Below, piece after piece: positions 17,467 to 27,800 of a DNA stretch of 47,353 nt. Within the stretch, counting starts at the first letter, position 1, and the number at the start of each line of letters is the position of its first letter. The stretch is from Bacteroidaceae bacterium (GTDB taxonomy: Bacteria > Bacteroidota > Bacteroidia > Bacteroidales > Bacteroidaceae), in contig BLLV01000002.1 of assembly GCA_011959205.1 (NCBI GenBank), forward strand, positions 1-47,353. Direction: 5' to 3'. The position numbers and the translations under genes are program-made. The notes beneath the pieces were generated by a model. It was not told where the DNA came from and searched no databases. It worked only from the letters and a program-made list of their open reading frames with translations.

Positions 17467-19737
17467 ATGACGGATGAAAAACAGATTCAGGAACAGGCGG
17501 ATGAAGAGATAATCAACCAAGGTTTTCAGGAACTTTTAGACAGTTATCTCACTACCAAACATCGTAAAAAGGTAGAAATTATCACAAAGGCATTCAATTT
17601 TGCCAAGCAGGCGCATAAAGGAGTTAAACGCCGGTCGGGCGAACCATACATTATGCACCCCATAGCTGTTGCCAAAATTGTATGCACAGAAATAGGATTG
17701 GGATCAACTTCCATTTGTTCGGCCCTGTTGCATGATGTGGTAGAAGATACGGACTACACCGTAGAGGACATCGAGAACTTGTTTGGTCCTAAAATAGCCC
17801 AGATTGTAGATGGCCTGACCAAAATATCCGGCGGCATATTCGGAGACCGGGCTTCCGCACAAGCCGAGAACTTTAAAAAATTACTACTGACCATGAGCGA
17901 TGACATCCGGGTTATCCTCATCAAAATAGCCGACCGTCTGCATAACATGCGTACGCTGGGTTCCATGCTTCCCAACAAGCAATACAAAATTGCCGGAGAA
18001 ACTTTATATATCTATGCGCCACTGGCCAACCGCCTGGGATTAAATAAAATAAAGACAGAACTGGAAGATCTCAGTTTTAAATACGAACACCCGGAAGAAT
18101 ACACCCAAATAGAATCCAAGTTACAAGAGACACAAGCGGAACGTGAAGAAGTATTCCGTGAATTTACAGCACCTATCCGAGCACAACTGGACAAAATGGG
18201 TATCAGCTACCAACTGACAGCACGGGTAAAATCCCCATATTCCATCTGGAACAAGATGCAGACCAAGCACATCACATTCGAAGAAATATACGATATCCTA
18301 GCCGTCCGCATCATTTTCAACCCCAAGAACCCGGAAGCAGAACTCAATGAATGCTTTAACATATACGTATCCATATCCAAGATTTACAAGCCACATCCAG
18401 ACCGCTTGCGCGACTGGGTAAGCCACCCTAAAGCCAACGGTTATCAGGCACTTCATGTAACCTTGATGAGTAACAAAGGGCAATGGATAGAGGTGCAGAT
18501 ACGTAGCGAACGGATGAATGACGTAGCCGAACAAGGCTTTGCCGCACATTGGAAATACAAAGAAGGTGGAGGCAGTGAAGACGAAGGCGAACTGGACAAA
18601 TGGCTACGTACCATCAAGGAAATTCTGGATGACCCGCAACCGGATGCCATGGACTTTCTGGACACCATCAAACTGAACCTGTTTGCTTCCGAAATATTTG
18701 TCTTCACCCCAAAAGGTGAAATCAAAACGATGCCGCAAAATTGTACGGCACTGGATTTTGCATTCTCCATCCATACATTCCTAGGAAGCCATTGTATCGG
18801 AGCAAAAGTAAACCACAAGCTTGTCCCCCTGAGCCACAAGTTGCAAAGCGGCGACCAAGTGGAGATTCTTACTTCCAAATCACAGCATGTACAACCTTCG
18901 TGGATAAACTTTGCCACCACCGCCAAGGCCAAGGCCAAGATTTTGGCCATACTGAAACGCGAACAACGAGGCATGCAGCAAGCCGGTGAGGAAACATTAC
19001 GGGAATTCTTCTCCAAGGAAGGGGCAGAATGCACTCCCGAAAACATACGGAAGATCTGCAACCTACATCACATCAAGACACAAGAAGAATTGTTTGCCGC
19101 CATCGGATTAAAAACAATCATTCTAGGAGAAAACGACAAAAACGAGCTAAAAGACAAACCGACCCCCAGTAATTGGAAAAAGTATATCTCTTTTGCCTTC
19201 GGAGGAAGCAAGACAAACAAAGAGAAACCGCAAGAAGAGAAAGAACCCTTGCCAAAGATAGACAGCAAGAAAATATTGAAACTAACCCCCGAAGCTATCC
19301 AAAAGAACTATGTGATAGCCGAATGCTGCAAGCCTATCCCGGGAGATGACGTTTTGGGATATATAAACGACAATAATCGTATTATCATCCACAAACGCCA
19401 ATGCCCGCTGGCTACCAAACTGAAAAGCAGTTATGGCAACCGCCTGTTAGCAGTTCAGTGGGAAACCGGAAAATCCTTATACTTTCCGGTAAATATCTAC
19501 ATAAAAGGCATTGACCATATCGGTCTGTTAAATAAGGTAACAGAAGTCATCTCACAACAATTGAACGTAAATATCCACAAATTGAATATTGAAAGCAATG
19601 ACGGTATCTTCGAAGGAAGAATACAACTATTTGTACACGATGTGGATGATGTAAAATCCATCACCACCAATCTAAGGAAAATAGATGAGATAAAAACCGT
19701 CACCCGTATCGAGAAGTTCGAAGACCAGCCGAATTAA
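17467..19737 (+). CDS. Bifunctional (p)ppGpp synthetase/hydrolase (RelA/SpoT)
   Basis: 756 residues in the full Rel layout. The HD hydrolase domain (about 45-190) has EPYIMHP and LLHDVVEDT (HD at 89-90), so hydrolysis should be active. The synthetase domain (about 230-350) has RVKSPYSIWNKM, YDILAVRIIF and AEQGFAAHWKYKEG. A TGS domain begins near 405 (EIFVFTPKGEIKTMP), followed by a helical region, a zinc-finger-like segment containing ECCKPIPGDDVLGY, and a C-terminal ACT domain. It sets the stringent response alarmone level. It has its own promoter and an unusually good ribosome binding site. Confidence 0.96.
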   Translation: MTDEKQIQEQADEEIINQGFQELLDSYLTTKHRKKVEIITKAFNFAKQAHKGVKRRSGEPYIMHPIAVAKIVCTEIGLGSTSICSALLHDVVEDTDYTVEDIENLFGPKIAQIVDGLTKISGGIFGDRASAQAENFKKLLLTMSDDIRVILIKIADRLHNMRTLGSMLPNKQYKIAGETLYIYAPLANRLGLNKIKTELEDLSFKYEHPEEYTQIESKLQETQAEREEVFREFTAPIRAQLDKMGISYQLTARVKSPYSIWNKMQTKHITFEEIYDILAVRIIFNPKNPEAELNECFNIYVSISKIYKPHPDRLRDWVSHPKANGYQALHVTLMSNKGQWIEVQIRSERMNDVAEQGFAAHWKYKEGGGSEDEGELDKWLRTIKEILDDPQPDAMDFLDTIKLNLFASEIFVFTPKGEIKTMPQNCTALDFAFSIHTFLGSHCIGAKVNHKLVPLSHKLQSGDQVEILTSKSQHVQPSWINFATTAKAKAKILAILKREQRGMQQAGEETLREFFSKEGAECTPENIRKICNLHHIKTQEELFAAIGLKTIILGENDKNELKDKPTPSNWKKYISFAFGGSKTNKEKPQEEKEPLPKIDSKKILKLTPEAIQKNYVIAECCKPIPGDDVLGYINDNNRIIIHKRQCPLATKLKSSYGNRLLAVQWETGKSLYFPVNIYIKGIDHIGLLNKVTEVISQQLNVNIHKLNIESNDGIFEGRIQLFVHDVDDVKSITTNLRKIDEIKTVTRIEKFEDQPN

Positions 19738-19748
19738 CCAATACCAGT

Positions 19749-19822
19749 TTCACCGCAGATTACACTGATGGTTCATAACGATTATTCTGCAACTCGTTTT
19801 AACCAGTGTAATCTGTGGTGAA
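19749..19822. repeat. Inverted repeat of the 'CCGCAGATTACAC' type
   Basis: TTCACCGCAGATTACACTG (19749-19767) and its complement (19804-19822) pair over 19 positions with one G-T wobble around a 36-base spacer. It fills the gap between two convergent stop codons. Similar dispersed intergenic sequences with an 'AATCTGTGGTGAA' core are, to my recollection, frequent in Bacteroides genomes. The role could be a bidirectional terminator or a mobile REP-like element. Confidence 0.8.
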
Positions 19823-19827
19823 TATTC

Positions 19828-20181
19828 TTATGTCAGATAATCCAATTCTTTGCGCATACTCACCAATTCCTCACGTATCAGTTTCAATCTGTCCAAAATC
19901 TCTGTAGTACGGATAGTGGTTTCCTTGTTCATCTTCAGCTTTTGCTTGGCTCCCTGCAACGTCATCCCCTTCTCTTTTACCAAATGATAGACCAACCGGA
20001 TATTCTCAATATCCTCTTTCCGATACTGACGAATATTCCCCCCCGCCTTTTTAGGGGAAATAATAGGGAACTCCTTTTCCCAATAGCGCAACAAAGACTC
20101 ATTCACATTAAACATCTTCGCCACTTCCCCAATGGAATAGTAAAGTTTCAGTTCTTTATTCGGATTATAGGCCATAAACAA
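19828..20181 (-). CDS. MerR-family transcriptional regulator
   Basis: 117 residues; a start at the second ATG (MAYNPNKE, 20175) is equally possible. The winged-helix MerR domain is complete: YSIGEVAKMFNVNESLLRYWEKEFPIISPKK, then NIRQYRKEDIENIRLVYHLV. A coiled-coil dimerisation helix follows (KEKGMTLQGAKQKLKMN through LIREELVSMRKELDYL). No effector-binding domain is attached, as in the HTH-only group. It lies 29 bases after the M23 peptidase gene and is probably cotranscribed with it. Its target is unknown. Confidence 0.9.
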   Translation of the reverse strand: MFMAYNPNKELKLYYSIGEVAKMFNVNESLLRYWEKEFPIISPKKAGGNIRQYRKEDIENIRLVYHLVKEKGMTLQGAKQKLKMNKETTIRTTEILDRLKLIREELVSMRKELDYLT

Positions 20182-20210
20182 ATTAAAAATTGAGAATTAA
20201 AAAATCGCGG

Positions 20211-21179
20211 CTAGTCAAACACTTTACCATGGTTGGCGGCAATCTGTATCATCTTATCATAATCCTCCGCACTCAAATCCATAAAATAATAGTTCACAGG
20301 ATTCTGCACTTTTCCTTTTACATGCACTTCATAGTGCAAATGAGGCCCGGTACTTTTACCTGTACTTCCCACAGATCCAATTACTTCTCCCCGGACCACC
20401 TTCTGTCCCGGTCTTACCTTATAAGCACTCAGATGTGCATAGCGCGTAAGATAACCAAAACCATGATTCACTTCAATGGTATTTCCATAACCAGTCTCCC
20501 ATCCGGCCTTCACCACAATACCATCACCGGTAGCATACACCGGCGTGCCCGTGCTGGCAGAAAAATCCATCCCCGCATGAAACTTGGCTGTCTTATAAAT
20601 AGGGTCTATACGGACACCGTAACCGGATGCCGTCTGCTTCAGATCTTTATTGGAAACAGGCTGGATAGCGGGAATACACTTCAACATCTCGTCATGGCTC
20701 TTACACAAATCCACCACCTCGTCAAAAGACTGTGACTGGATATAAAGCTGACGGTTCAGCATATCCAGTTTCTGAGTGGTATTAATGACCAGATCAGAAT
20801 TCGCCATATCCCGCAACTGTTCATAGCGGTTCGTTCCCCCATAACCTGCCTTACGGACAGCATCCGAAACAGGATCGGCCTGCAACACCACACGATACAA
20901 GTTATCATCACGCTGCTGAATGTCCTGCATGACGCCCAACGCCTCATCCAGCCGATGGGACAACACATTATATTGAGCCTGCAAACGAGCATTTTCTATA
21001 CGGAGTTCCTTCTCGGATGGAGAACCAAAGATGAATAATAAAATAATGAAACTGCCTGCCCCCAAGCCCATCCCCACAAACAAACGGCGCAGGATGCTTA
21101 AGGCACGCTGCCTCACTGTGGGGTAAATGCGGTCGTATGTACGGGTCTTAGGATTATAAATATAGTAGACTTTACGCAT
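20211..21179 (-). CDS. Membrane-anchored M23 (LytM) peptidase
   Basis: 322 residues. A short cytoplasmic N-terminus is followed by a membrane helix (about 35-52), then a coiled coil (55-90). The C-terminal M23 domain (about 195-300) shows FHAGMDFSASTGTPVYATGDG with the H-x-x-x-D zinc ligands, NHGFGYLTRYAHLS, and HLHYEVHV with the H-x-H pair. All catalytic residues are present, so it should cut peptide cross-links in peptidoglycan. The layout matches MepM/DipM-like envelope hydrolases. It is divergent from alaS and upstream of the MerR gene. Confidence 0.93.
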   Translation of the reverse strand: MRKVYYIYNPKTRTYDRIYPTVRQRALSILRRLFVGMGLGAGSFIILLFIFGSPSEKELRIENARLQAQYNVLSHRLDEALGVMQDIQQRDDNLYRVVLQADPVSDAVRKAGYGGTNRYEQLRDMANSDLVINTTQKLDMLNRQLYIQSQSFDEVVDLCKSHDEMLKCIPAIQPVSNKDLKQTASGYGVRIDPIYKTAKFHAGMDFSASTGTPVYATGDGIVVKAGWETGYGNTIEVNHGFGYLTRYAHLSAYKVRPGQKVVRGEVIGSVGSTGKSTGPHLHYEVHVKGKVQNPVNYYFMDLSAEDYDKMIQIAANHGKVFD

Positions 21180-21235
21180 CTATTTCTGCTTTTTGAAGTT
21201 TTTAATGCACAACATATCCATATTTTGTACAATTC

Positions 21236-21269
21236 TTGTCGACAAAAATAATAAAACCAATTATCTTTG
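21236..21269 (+). promoter_or_regulatory. Promoter of alaS
   Basis: TATCTTTG at 21262-21269 is an exact -7 box. A TTG at 21236-21238 lies 23 bp upstream. The start codon follows 47 bases later. Confidence 0.6.
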
Positions 21270-21273
21270 CAAA
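21243..21273 (-). promoter_or_regulatory. Promoter of the M23-MerR unit
   Basis: On the minus strand, TTTG (21270-21273), 19 bp, then TATTTTTG (21243-21250). It overlaps the alaS promoter almost completely on the other strand, so the two may compete for polymerase. Confidence 0.65.
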
Positions 21274-21316
21274 TCCTTTTTGAGAATATTAACTAGAAGA
21301 CAATATATTAAGCGAC

Positions 21317-23935
21317 ATGATGACAGCTAACGAAATCAGAGATTCTTTCAAAAGCTTTTTCGAGTCGAAAGGACACCAGATTGTCCCGTCGGCTCCGATG
21401 GTCATTAAAGATGACCCCACATTGATGTTCACCAATGCAGGTATGAACCAGTTCAAAGACATTATCCTGGGCAACCACCCTGCCAAGAACAAAAGAGTGG
21501 CGGACTCACAAAAATGTTTGCGCGTAAGCGGCAAGCACAATGACCTGGAAGAAGTGGGACACGACACCTACCACCACACCATGTTCGAGATGCTGGGCAA
21601 CTGGTCTTTCGGAGATTACTTCAAGAAAGAGGCCATCGGCTGGGCATGGGAATATCTGGTAGATGTACTGAAAATTGACCCGAAAGACCTGTACGCCACC
21701 GTATTCGAAGGAAGTCCCGAAGAAGGACTGGAACGGGACAACGAGGCCGCTTCTTACTGGGAACAATTCCTGCCGAAAGACCATATCCTAAACGGAAACA
21801 AGCACGACAACTTTTGGGAAATGGGCGATACAGGCCCCTGCGGCCCATGCTCTGAAATCCATATCGACTCACGTTCGGAGGAAGAAAAGGCTCAAATCCC
21901 CGGCAGCCAGCTGGTAAACAAGGATCATCCGCAAGTAATCGAAATCTGGAACCTCGTATTCATGCAGTTCAACCGCAAAGCGGACGGCTCACTGGAAGGC
22001 CTTCCCGCCAAAGTGATCGATACCGGCATGGGATTCGAGCGCCTGGTACGCACCCTGCAAGGCAAAACATCCAACTATGACACCGATGTGTTCCAACCGA
22101 TCCTGAAAGCCATCGCCGAAATGGCAGGAACCACTTACGGACAGGACAACCAGAAAGATATCGCCATGCGCGTCATCGCCGACCACATCCGTACCATCGC
22201 GTTCTCCATCACCGACGGCCAGTTGCCCGGCAACGCAAAGGCCGGTTATGTCATCCGCCGTATCCTCCGCCGTGCCGTCCGCTACGGATATACTTTCCTG
22301 GGACAGAAACAAGCATTCATGTACAAGCTGCTGCCTGTATTGATTGCAAACATGGGCGAGGCCTATCCGGAACTGAACGCACAGAAAACATTGATCGAGA
22401 AAGTGATCAAAGAAGAAGAAGAATCCTTCTTGCGCACCCTGGAGACAGGTATCCGTCTGCTGGACAAGACGATGAACGATGCCAAAGCTGCCGGGAAAAA
22501 AGAAATCAGCGGTGTGGATGCCTTTACATTATATGACACCTTCGGCTTCCCCCTCGACCTGACGGAACTGATTCTCCGCGAAAACGGCATGACCGTAAAC
22601 GAAGCAGAGTTCAACGCCGAAATGCAGAAGCAAAAAGAACGCGCACGCAATGCGGCAGCCGTCGAGACCGGCGACTGGATCACTCTGAAGGAAGGTGACA
22701 CCCGCTTCGTGGGATATGACTTTACCGAATATGAAACCAACATCCTACGCTACCGTCAGATCAAGCAGAAAAACCAGACACTCTACCAAATCGTGCTGAG
22801 CGACACTCCGTTCTATGCCGAAAGTGGTGGACAAGTAGGCGATACGGGGGTGATCGTAAGCGAATTCGAAACGATTGAAATCATTGACACCAAGAAGGAA
22901 AACAACCTTCCCATCCATATCACCAAGAAACTGCCCGAACACCCGGATGTTCCGATGATGGCTTGTGTGGACACGGAAAAGCGTGCCGCCTGTGCAGCCA
23001 ACCACTCTTGCACCCACTTGCTGGACGAAGCGTTGCGCCAAGTGCTGGGTACTCACGTAGAGCAGAAAGGTTCTTTAGTGACTCCCGAGTCCTTGCGTTT
23101 CGACTTCTCCCACTTCCAGAAAGTGACCGACGAGCAGCTTCGTGAAGTGGAACATCTGGTAAATGCTAAAATACGCGAGAACATCCCTTTGACGGAATAC
23201 CGCAATCTCCCTATCGAAAAGGCGAAGGAACTGGGTGCTATTGCTTTGTTCGGCGAAAAGTACGGTGATGAGGTGCGCGTTGTCCAGTTCGGCAACTCCA
23301 TCGAATTCTGCGGAGGTACGCATGTTCCCGCCACAGGCAAGATCGGTATGGTCCGCATCATCAGCGAAAGCTCCGTTGCTGCCGGTGTGCGCCGTATCGA
23401 GGCTATCACGGGCGCCAAGGTGGAAGAACTGATGGATACGGTTCAAGATACGCTGAATGACCTGAAGGCATTGTTCAACAACGCTCCCGACCTGAAAATA
23501 GCTATCCGCAAGTATATTGACGAAAATGCAGGATTGAAGAAGCAGGTGGAAGAGTTCATGAAAGAAAAGGGCGCCGCACTGAAAGCCAGACTGGTAGAGA
23601 ATGCCAAAGAAATAAATGGTGTGAAAGTGGTGAAAGCCATCATTCCGATGTCTGCTGATGTGGTGAAAGATATTGCTTTCCAGCTGAAAGGTGAGATTCC
23701 TGCCAATCTGTTCGTTGTAATAGGCAGTGTAGACAATAACAAGCCGATGCTGACTGTAATGATTAGCGAAGACCTGGTAAAAGCCGGACAGAATGCAGGC
23801 AAACTGGTTCGTGAAGCAGCCAAACTTATTCAAGGCGGCGGAGGAGGCCAGCCTCACTTCGCAACGGCAGGCGGTAAGAATCCTGATGGTCTGAATGCGG
23901 CTGTTGACAAGGTATTGGAACTGGCTGCTCTGTAA
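21317..23935 (+). CDS. alaS: Alanine-tRNA ligase
   Basis: 872 residues, full-length class II alanyl-tRNA synthetase; the start may be this ATG or the next codon. Motif 1 is in the N-terminus ([16 protein letters not shown]...[13 protein letters not shown]). Motif 2 is [33 protein letters not shown], motif 3 DTGMGFERL. The editing domain that clears mis-charged Ser/Gly has [12 protein letters not shown] (HxxxH) and [11 protein letters not shown]. The C-Ala domain ends with [14 protein letters not shown]. Terminal codons are normal. No T-box or other leader structure is evident upstream. Confidence 0.97.
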   Translation: MMTANEIRDSFKSFFESKGHQIVPSAPMVIKDDPTLMFTNAGMNQFKDIILGNHPAKNKRVADSQKCLRVSGKHNDLEEVGHDTYHHTMFEMLGNWSFGDYFKKEAIGWAWEYLVDVLKIDPKDLYATVFEGSPEEGLERDNEAASYWEQFLPKDHILNGNKHDNFWEMGDTGPCGPCSEIHIDSRSEEEKAQIPGSQLVNKDHPQVIEIWNLVFMQFNRKADGSLEGLPAKVIDTGMGFERLVRTLQGKTSNYDTDVFQPILKAIAEMAGTTYGQDNQKDIAMRVIADHIRTIAFSITDGQLPGNAKAGYVIRRILRRAVRYGYTFLGQKQAFMYKLLPVLIANMGEAYPELNAQKTLIEKVIKEEEESFLRTLETGIRLLDKTMNDAKAAGKKEISGVDAFTLYDTFGFPLDLTELILRENGMTVNEAEFNAEMQKQKERARNAAAVETGDWITLKEGDTRFVGYDFTEYETNILRYRQIKQKNQTLYQIVLSDTPFYAESGGQVGDTGVIVSEFETIEIIDTKKENNLPIHITKKLPEHPDVPMMACVDTEKRAACAANHSCTHLLDEALRQVLGTHVEQKGSLVTPESLRFDFSHFQKVTDEQLREVEHLVNAKIRENIPLTEYRNLPIEKAKELGAIALFGEKYGDEVRVVQFGNSIEFCGGTHVPATGKIGMVRIISESSVAAGVRRIEAITGAKVEELMDTVQDTLNDLKALFNNAPDLKIAIRKYIDENAGLKKQVEEFMKEKGAALKARLVENAKEINGVKVVKAIIPMSADVVKDIAFQLKGEIPANLFVVIGSVDNNKPMLTVMISEDLVKAGQNAGKLVREAAKLIQGGGGGQPHFATAGGKNPDGLNAAVDKVLELAAL

Positions 23936-23955
23936 ACCCCGACCGGTTTCTTTGC

Positions 23956-23969
23956 ACCTGCCGGCAGGT
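23956..23969. repeat. 14-bp perfect palindrome
   Basis: ACCTGCCGGCAGGT is a perfect dyad 20 bases after the alaS stop. It lacks a following T-run. It sits just before the larger palindrome array and shares its ACCT...AGGT ends. Confidence 0.6.
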
Positions 23970-24005
23970 ATATAGTACAATGTATGGCTGATTTCATTCT
24001 TTATC

Positions 24006-24119
24006 CCGCTTCTGTTTGTTGTCTCACCCAGGTGACTTGGGCTCTTCACCTAGGTGGAATGGGCTTTTCACCTAGGTGACCAGGGCATTTCACCTAGGTG
24101 AGACAACAAACGGAAGCGG
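24006..24119. repeat. Array of four 22-bp palindromic repeats inside a long inverted repeat
   Basis: Four units at exactly 22-bp period begin at 24024, 24046, 24068 and 24090. Each opens with a 12-bp palindrome of consensus TCACCTAGGTGA: units 3 and 4 are perfect, unit 1 has CCC for CCT, and unit 2 ends GG. The spacers keep a GGGC core. The array is flanked by 23-base arms (24006-24028 and 24097-24119) that pair with a single mismatch, so the whole 114-base block can fold as one cruciform or long hairpin. It lies between alaS and a decayed transposase-like gene. Confidence 0.9.
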
Positions 24120-24194
24120 ATGATTCAATGAATTCCAATAAGTGAGGAGCTATACCCATACAGCCCCTCTCGTCAATATACAACAAAGAATGTA

Positions 24195-24770
24195 TTATAG
24201 TTGCTCAATCTCCTCGTCAGAGAACCCTGTAGCTTGTGAAATGAGAGCAACTGCCACTCCCAATTGTTTTAGATTACGAGCATTTTCTCTTTTTTCTTCT
24301 TCTCTTCCCTCTGCCCTGCCTTCTTCACGTTCGGTATTGATATTATCACGCAGAATGACAATATTATCCGAGTGGCGGTAGTAAGCTGCCAGTTCATCCT
24401 TGGTCATGCTGTCCGGTTTCAACCTCTCACGGGCCTCTTCAAGGCCGGGAGCTGTGGTGGTGGAAGGAATCTCCCCGGTATTCAGGTAGTAGATCCATTC
24501 TTCCAGAGGACTTTTGGCCCCCCGGTTGAAACCGTTCACTTTCAGGATATAGTATTCGGGATATAGCCGGCTGACCGTATCCACCTTGCTAACTTTGTCA
24601 TAGCTTTCTCCCCTATTGATATATTCGGTTACAAGTTTGGAAGTACCGAACAACATGCGTTGGAAATAGGCATACTTATTATTGAATTTACCAAACCGGA
24701 GATTTTTTGCGGAAATAATACCCCCTTCATCTTCCGTCCGGTTACGGATTATCCCACCACAGAAAGGAAC
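24195..24770 (-). pseudogene. Decayed Rpn/PD-(D/E)XK family transposase-like gene
   Basis: The readable C-terminal part (153 residues from the ATG at 24656) has hallmarks of the Rpn family: LYPEYYILKVN followed by PLEEWIYYLNTGEIP, then GLEEARERLK, Y-x-R-H, and a charged E/R/G-rich tail (EEGRAEGREEEKRE). The same frame stays open upstream to 24770 (KNLRFGKFNNKYAYFQRM) but meets a stop and lacks the nuclease N-terminus. From memory of the family, about 50 residues also seem to be missing between KVSKV and DTVSRLYPEYY, near base 24581. Complete relatives are about 290 residues. The family is fairly sure; the internal deletion rests on memory of the family. Confidence 0.75.
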
Positions 24771-24789
24771 TTAAGCCTATGAACAAGCA

Positions 24790-24820
24790 CTGCGGCATCA
24801 TCGGACGGATGATGCCGCAG
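24790..24820 (-). terminator. Hairpin ending the fimbrial operon
   Basis: A perfect 13-bp stem (CTGCGGCATCATC at 24790-24802 with 24808-24820) and 5-base loop lie 29 bases past the last fimbrial gene. The minus-strand sequence after it (TGCTTGTT) is only mildly T-rich. Confidence 0.6.
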
Positions 24821-24848
24821 CCTGCATAAAAACAAACGAGGTTATGCT

Positions 24849-27800
24849 TTACCGTGTACCGGCACCATGCTGATGGTCGCGGACAGGACGCAATGTAAAG
24901 CCGTAAGCGTTGTTTGTGGGATAAATATTGCCGACAGGATGTTCTTTTTTGGTATTGTTTCTATAATCAATAGAGAACAATAAGCAACTAGAAGTTTCAA
25001 TTTTCGTATCTTCGTTTCTAGACCAAACAAAACCAGAAGTTGCGATAAACGTCAATTTGGAATGAGCCGGCCATGTTCCTGCCTCCACTTTACGTTCCCT
25101 TATTCCCATATCTCTTAATCCTGTAGCAGGAAACTCAAATTCTTTTTTATTAGCATCTTTTATCTTCCAAAGTATCGTTCTACCATCTACCTCCTCTGTT
25201 TTCAATTCACCATGCAAATCTGCTATACCTATCTTATCATGGCCTCCATATTTTTTCGAGAATGCAGAGAAAGCAGTAGGAGGCGGAATCTTGTACCCGG
25301 CTGGAGACGGATCGTATATTGTTTTAAAAACATATATATTATTAGGGAAATTAGGTGCTTCGTCTGTGCCATTTATCCCATTTTGATTTAACTGTGAATT
25401 CCAAAAATTCATAATAGTCTGTTGATCATAGGCTTGGGTACCATCATGCCAATGACGTCGCAAACGATTATCTACACCACCATTATCAGTATCAGATTGA
25501 GGGCGTTTATGTATAAAAAACTCATTAGGATATTTGATACCATCACCTATAGGCCTGCCACTTTCCGATGCAGTAAATCTATACTGCTTAGTAGAATAAA
25601 ACATTTTATTTAACATGTCCAATTCTTCTGAATAAGCACCGTTTCCTATGACTTCACTATTATATACCCCCGGTAGCATCGGGTCTTTACGTCCCCATTG
25701 ATAATATGTATTATCTCCAGCTATAGATGCTACTATCTCCGGCTGAACAAAGGTAAATACTCCCTCATCAGGTTGAGGTATTCCGGCTGATTCACTTCCA
25801 AAGTTTTTTACTATTTGTGAACTACCATCGGGCATAGTCACCTTAAAACGCACATAAATATTTCTTGCTTCATTCGTACCATGAGAATCGCAATAACCTA
25901 GATTACAAGGTGCGAACCAGAAATTTTGACCTTCCTCATTTTCAGAGCTTGCCATCTGAGGGGTGCTCCAATCACTAGAAGTAACCCATATATGCCAACT
26001 CCATAAAATATTACTGCTATCATCGCGCACGGCAATCACAGCATTACCTTGGTTTATAGTTTCTTTACCTATGTAAAAACCGACCCATTGTTCGCCGTTT
26101 TGTTCTATCAATTTAACATCAGCCACAAGATCTGGACTATCCTGCCATACAATTACAGCATCTTTTACATTATCAATTTTCCCACTTGTTACATTTTGAT
26201 TGTTATGATTCTTAAAATTTTTAAGAATAAAACCTTGTACATTTGGATCTTCTTCTTTATGCTTGTCACTAGGCATATAAGTATAAGCCCTTTCATTATT
26301 GGCATCATTTCGATAAGTATTACCATAATAAGCTGGAAATTTATAATAACCAGAAGAATTCACAATATAACAATTGGCACTTTCCTTCTGGTCTGGAAAA
26401 AGAGAATTCTCCACCAAATCATAATATACCTCCTTAGTGCCCTTTTCTATCAAATTAAATTTTTGATTAAAAGTTTGAAAGATCGGCTGCGGAGACAAAT
26501 GAATAGCCCCTTTTTTATACGAATCAGTCCTATTGGACCGAACTTCTTCCGAAGATGCAGAAATCCAATTTCCCTTCGTCCAAGTTTGTTGTTCATCAAC
26601 TGAATACTCTATAGAAAAAGATTCAAGTCCAGGTACTGTTACTTCATTTCCCGTACTCTCTCGTATCACCTGCACAGATGCGCTTATTTCCACACCTGAC
26701 AAATATCCGCTGACAGGAAAATAAGCATTCTTTTCTTCATTTGTCATTTCCTCACCATAGACTGATTCATTAGGATTCAAGGGATCATCAGCTTCTTTAA
26801 ATCCTCCATTCGGCAAAACATCCCTGTTTATCTTCCAAGTAACCACCGGCTTCACCACTATTCCTGTGGAATTAATAGAATAGGTAACCATTTTACCCAT
26901 AGGCCATTCTCCTGTAAGGTCGGCAGTCAAAGTCCACTCGGTTTTGGAGAATTCATCAGTAAACACCACGGTCAGTTTAGCCCCTTCTAATTTCTGGGGA
27001 ATCATCATGAAAGTATACTCGTCCTTCACAATCGGCGTATCTTTGTCCTGATACATACCACTCCCTTTTCCTGTATCCGTGTCCGGTTCTTCATTGGTTG
27101 CGTCCGGTTTACTGTCATTACCCAATGTCACAACAAAATCTCTCTTTTCAGCTTTTTGGGGAATAGTCCAACCGTCAGCTCCTATCTGATATGTTCCTTC
27201 ACCATAAACGCCTGAAATGGTGACGCTCTTTATAGTGCCTTTCAACATCTCGGCACCGGTCTTTATGGTGACAGCGGTCAGTGCGTGGCTGAATGTCAAA
27301 TGCGCACATTCAGAACCGTCCCCCGCATAGGTATCATGTGCGGTCATCAGGTCAATCTGCTTCGTTACGTCACTGGGCACTGTATAAGCCAATACAGGTT
27401 TATTGTCCTCCCCTACAGAATAAGAGAAGGAAAGTTCCTGTTCACCGGCCGGCGCATTCTCATCTCCTCCGTCAGCCGGCTCTTCTGCCGGAGGAAGGAC
27501 GGGTGATGATTTGCCTATCCGGGGAGAGTAGGCATAAAAGGCTATTTGGCCTTTGCCGGGCCACTGCCACAATGTTTCAGTCTGTGGCATCCATACACCG
27601 TTAGTGCCCTTCTTCACCTCCATATTTTCATAAGAGGTCTTTTCCGTACCGCCTTCCGTCCATGACGCACCATCGGTTCCGAAGGCGAAAAGGCCGAAAG
27701 TGCCAGGAAAATTCCGAGTATCCACCGGAGTGCCACGACTTATTACGCCGGAAGCCGCCGTATCAGCGGCGGCTTCCGAAATTTCAGTAACAAGATACAA

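Noticed and set aside
23075..24049. 324-residue minus-strand frame
   Set aside because: It is antisense to the 3' part of alaS and also runs through the palindrome array.
24024..24101. CRISPR-like short repeat array
   Set aside because: The units are palindromic, the period is only 22 bp including a 10-bp spacer, the spacers share a GGGC core and no cas genes are near.
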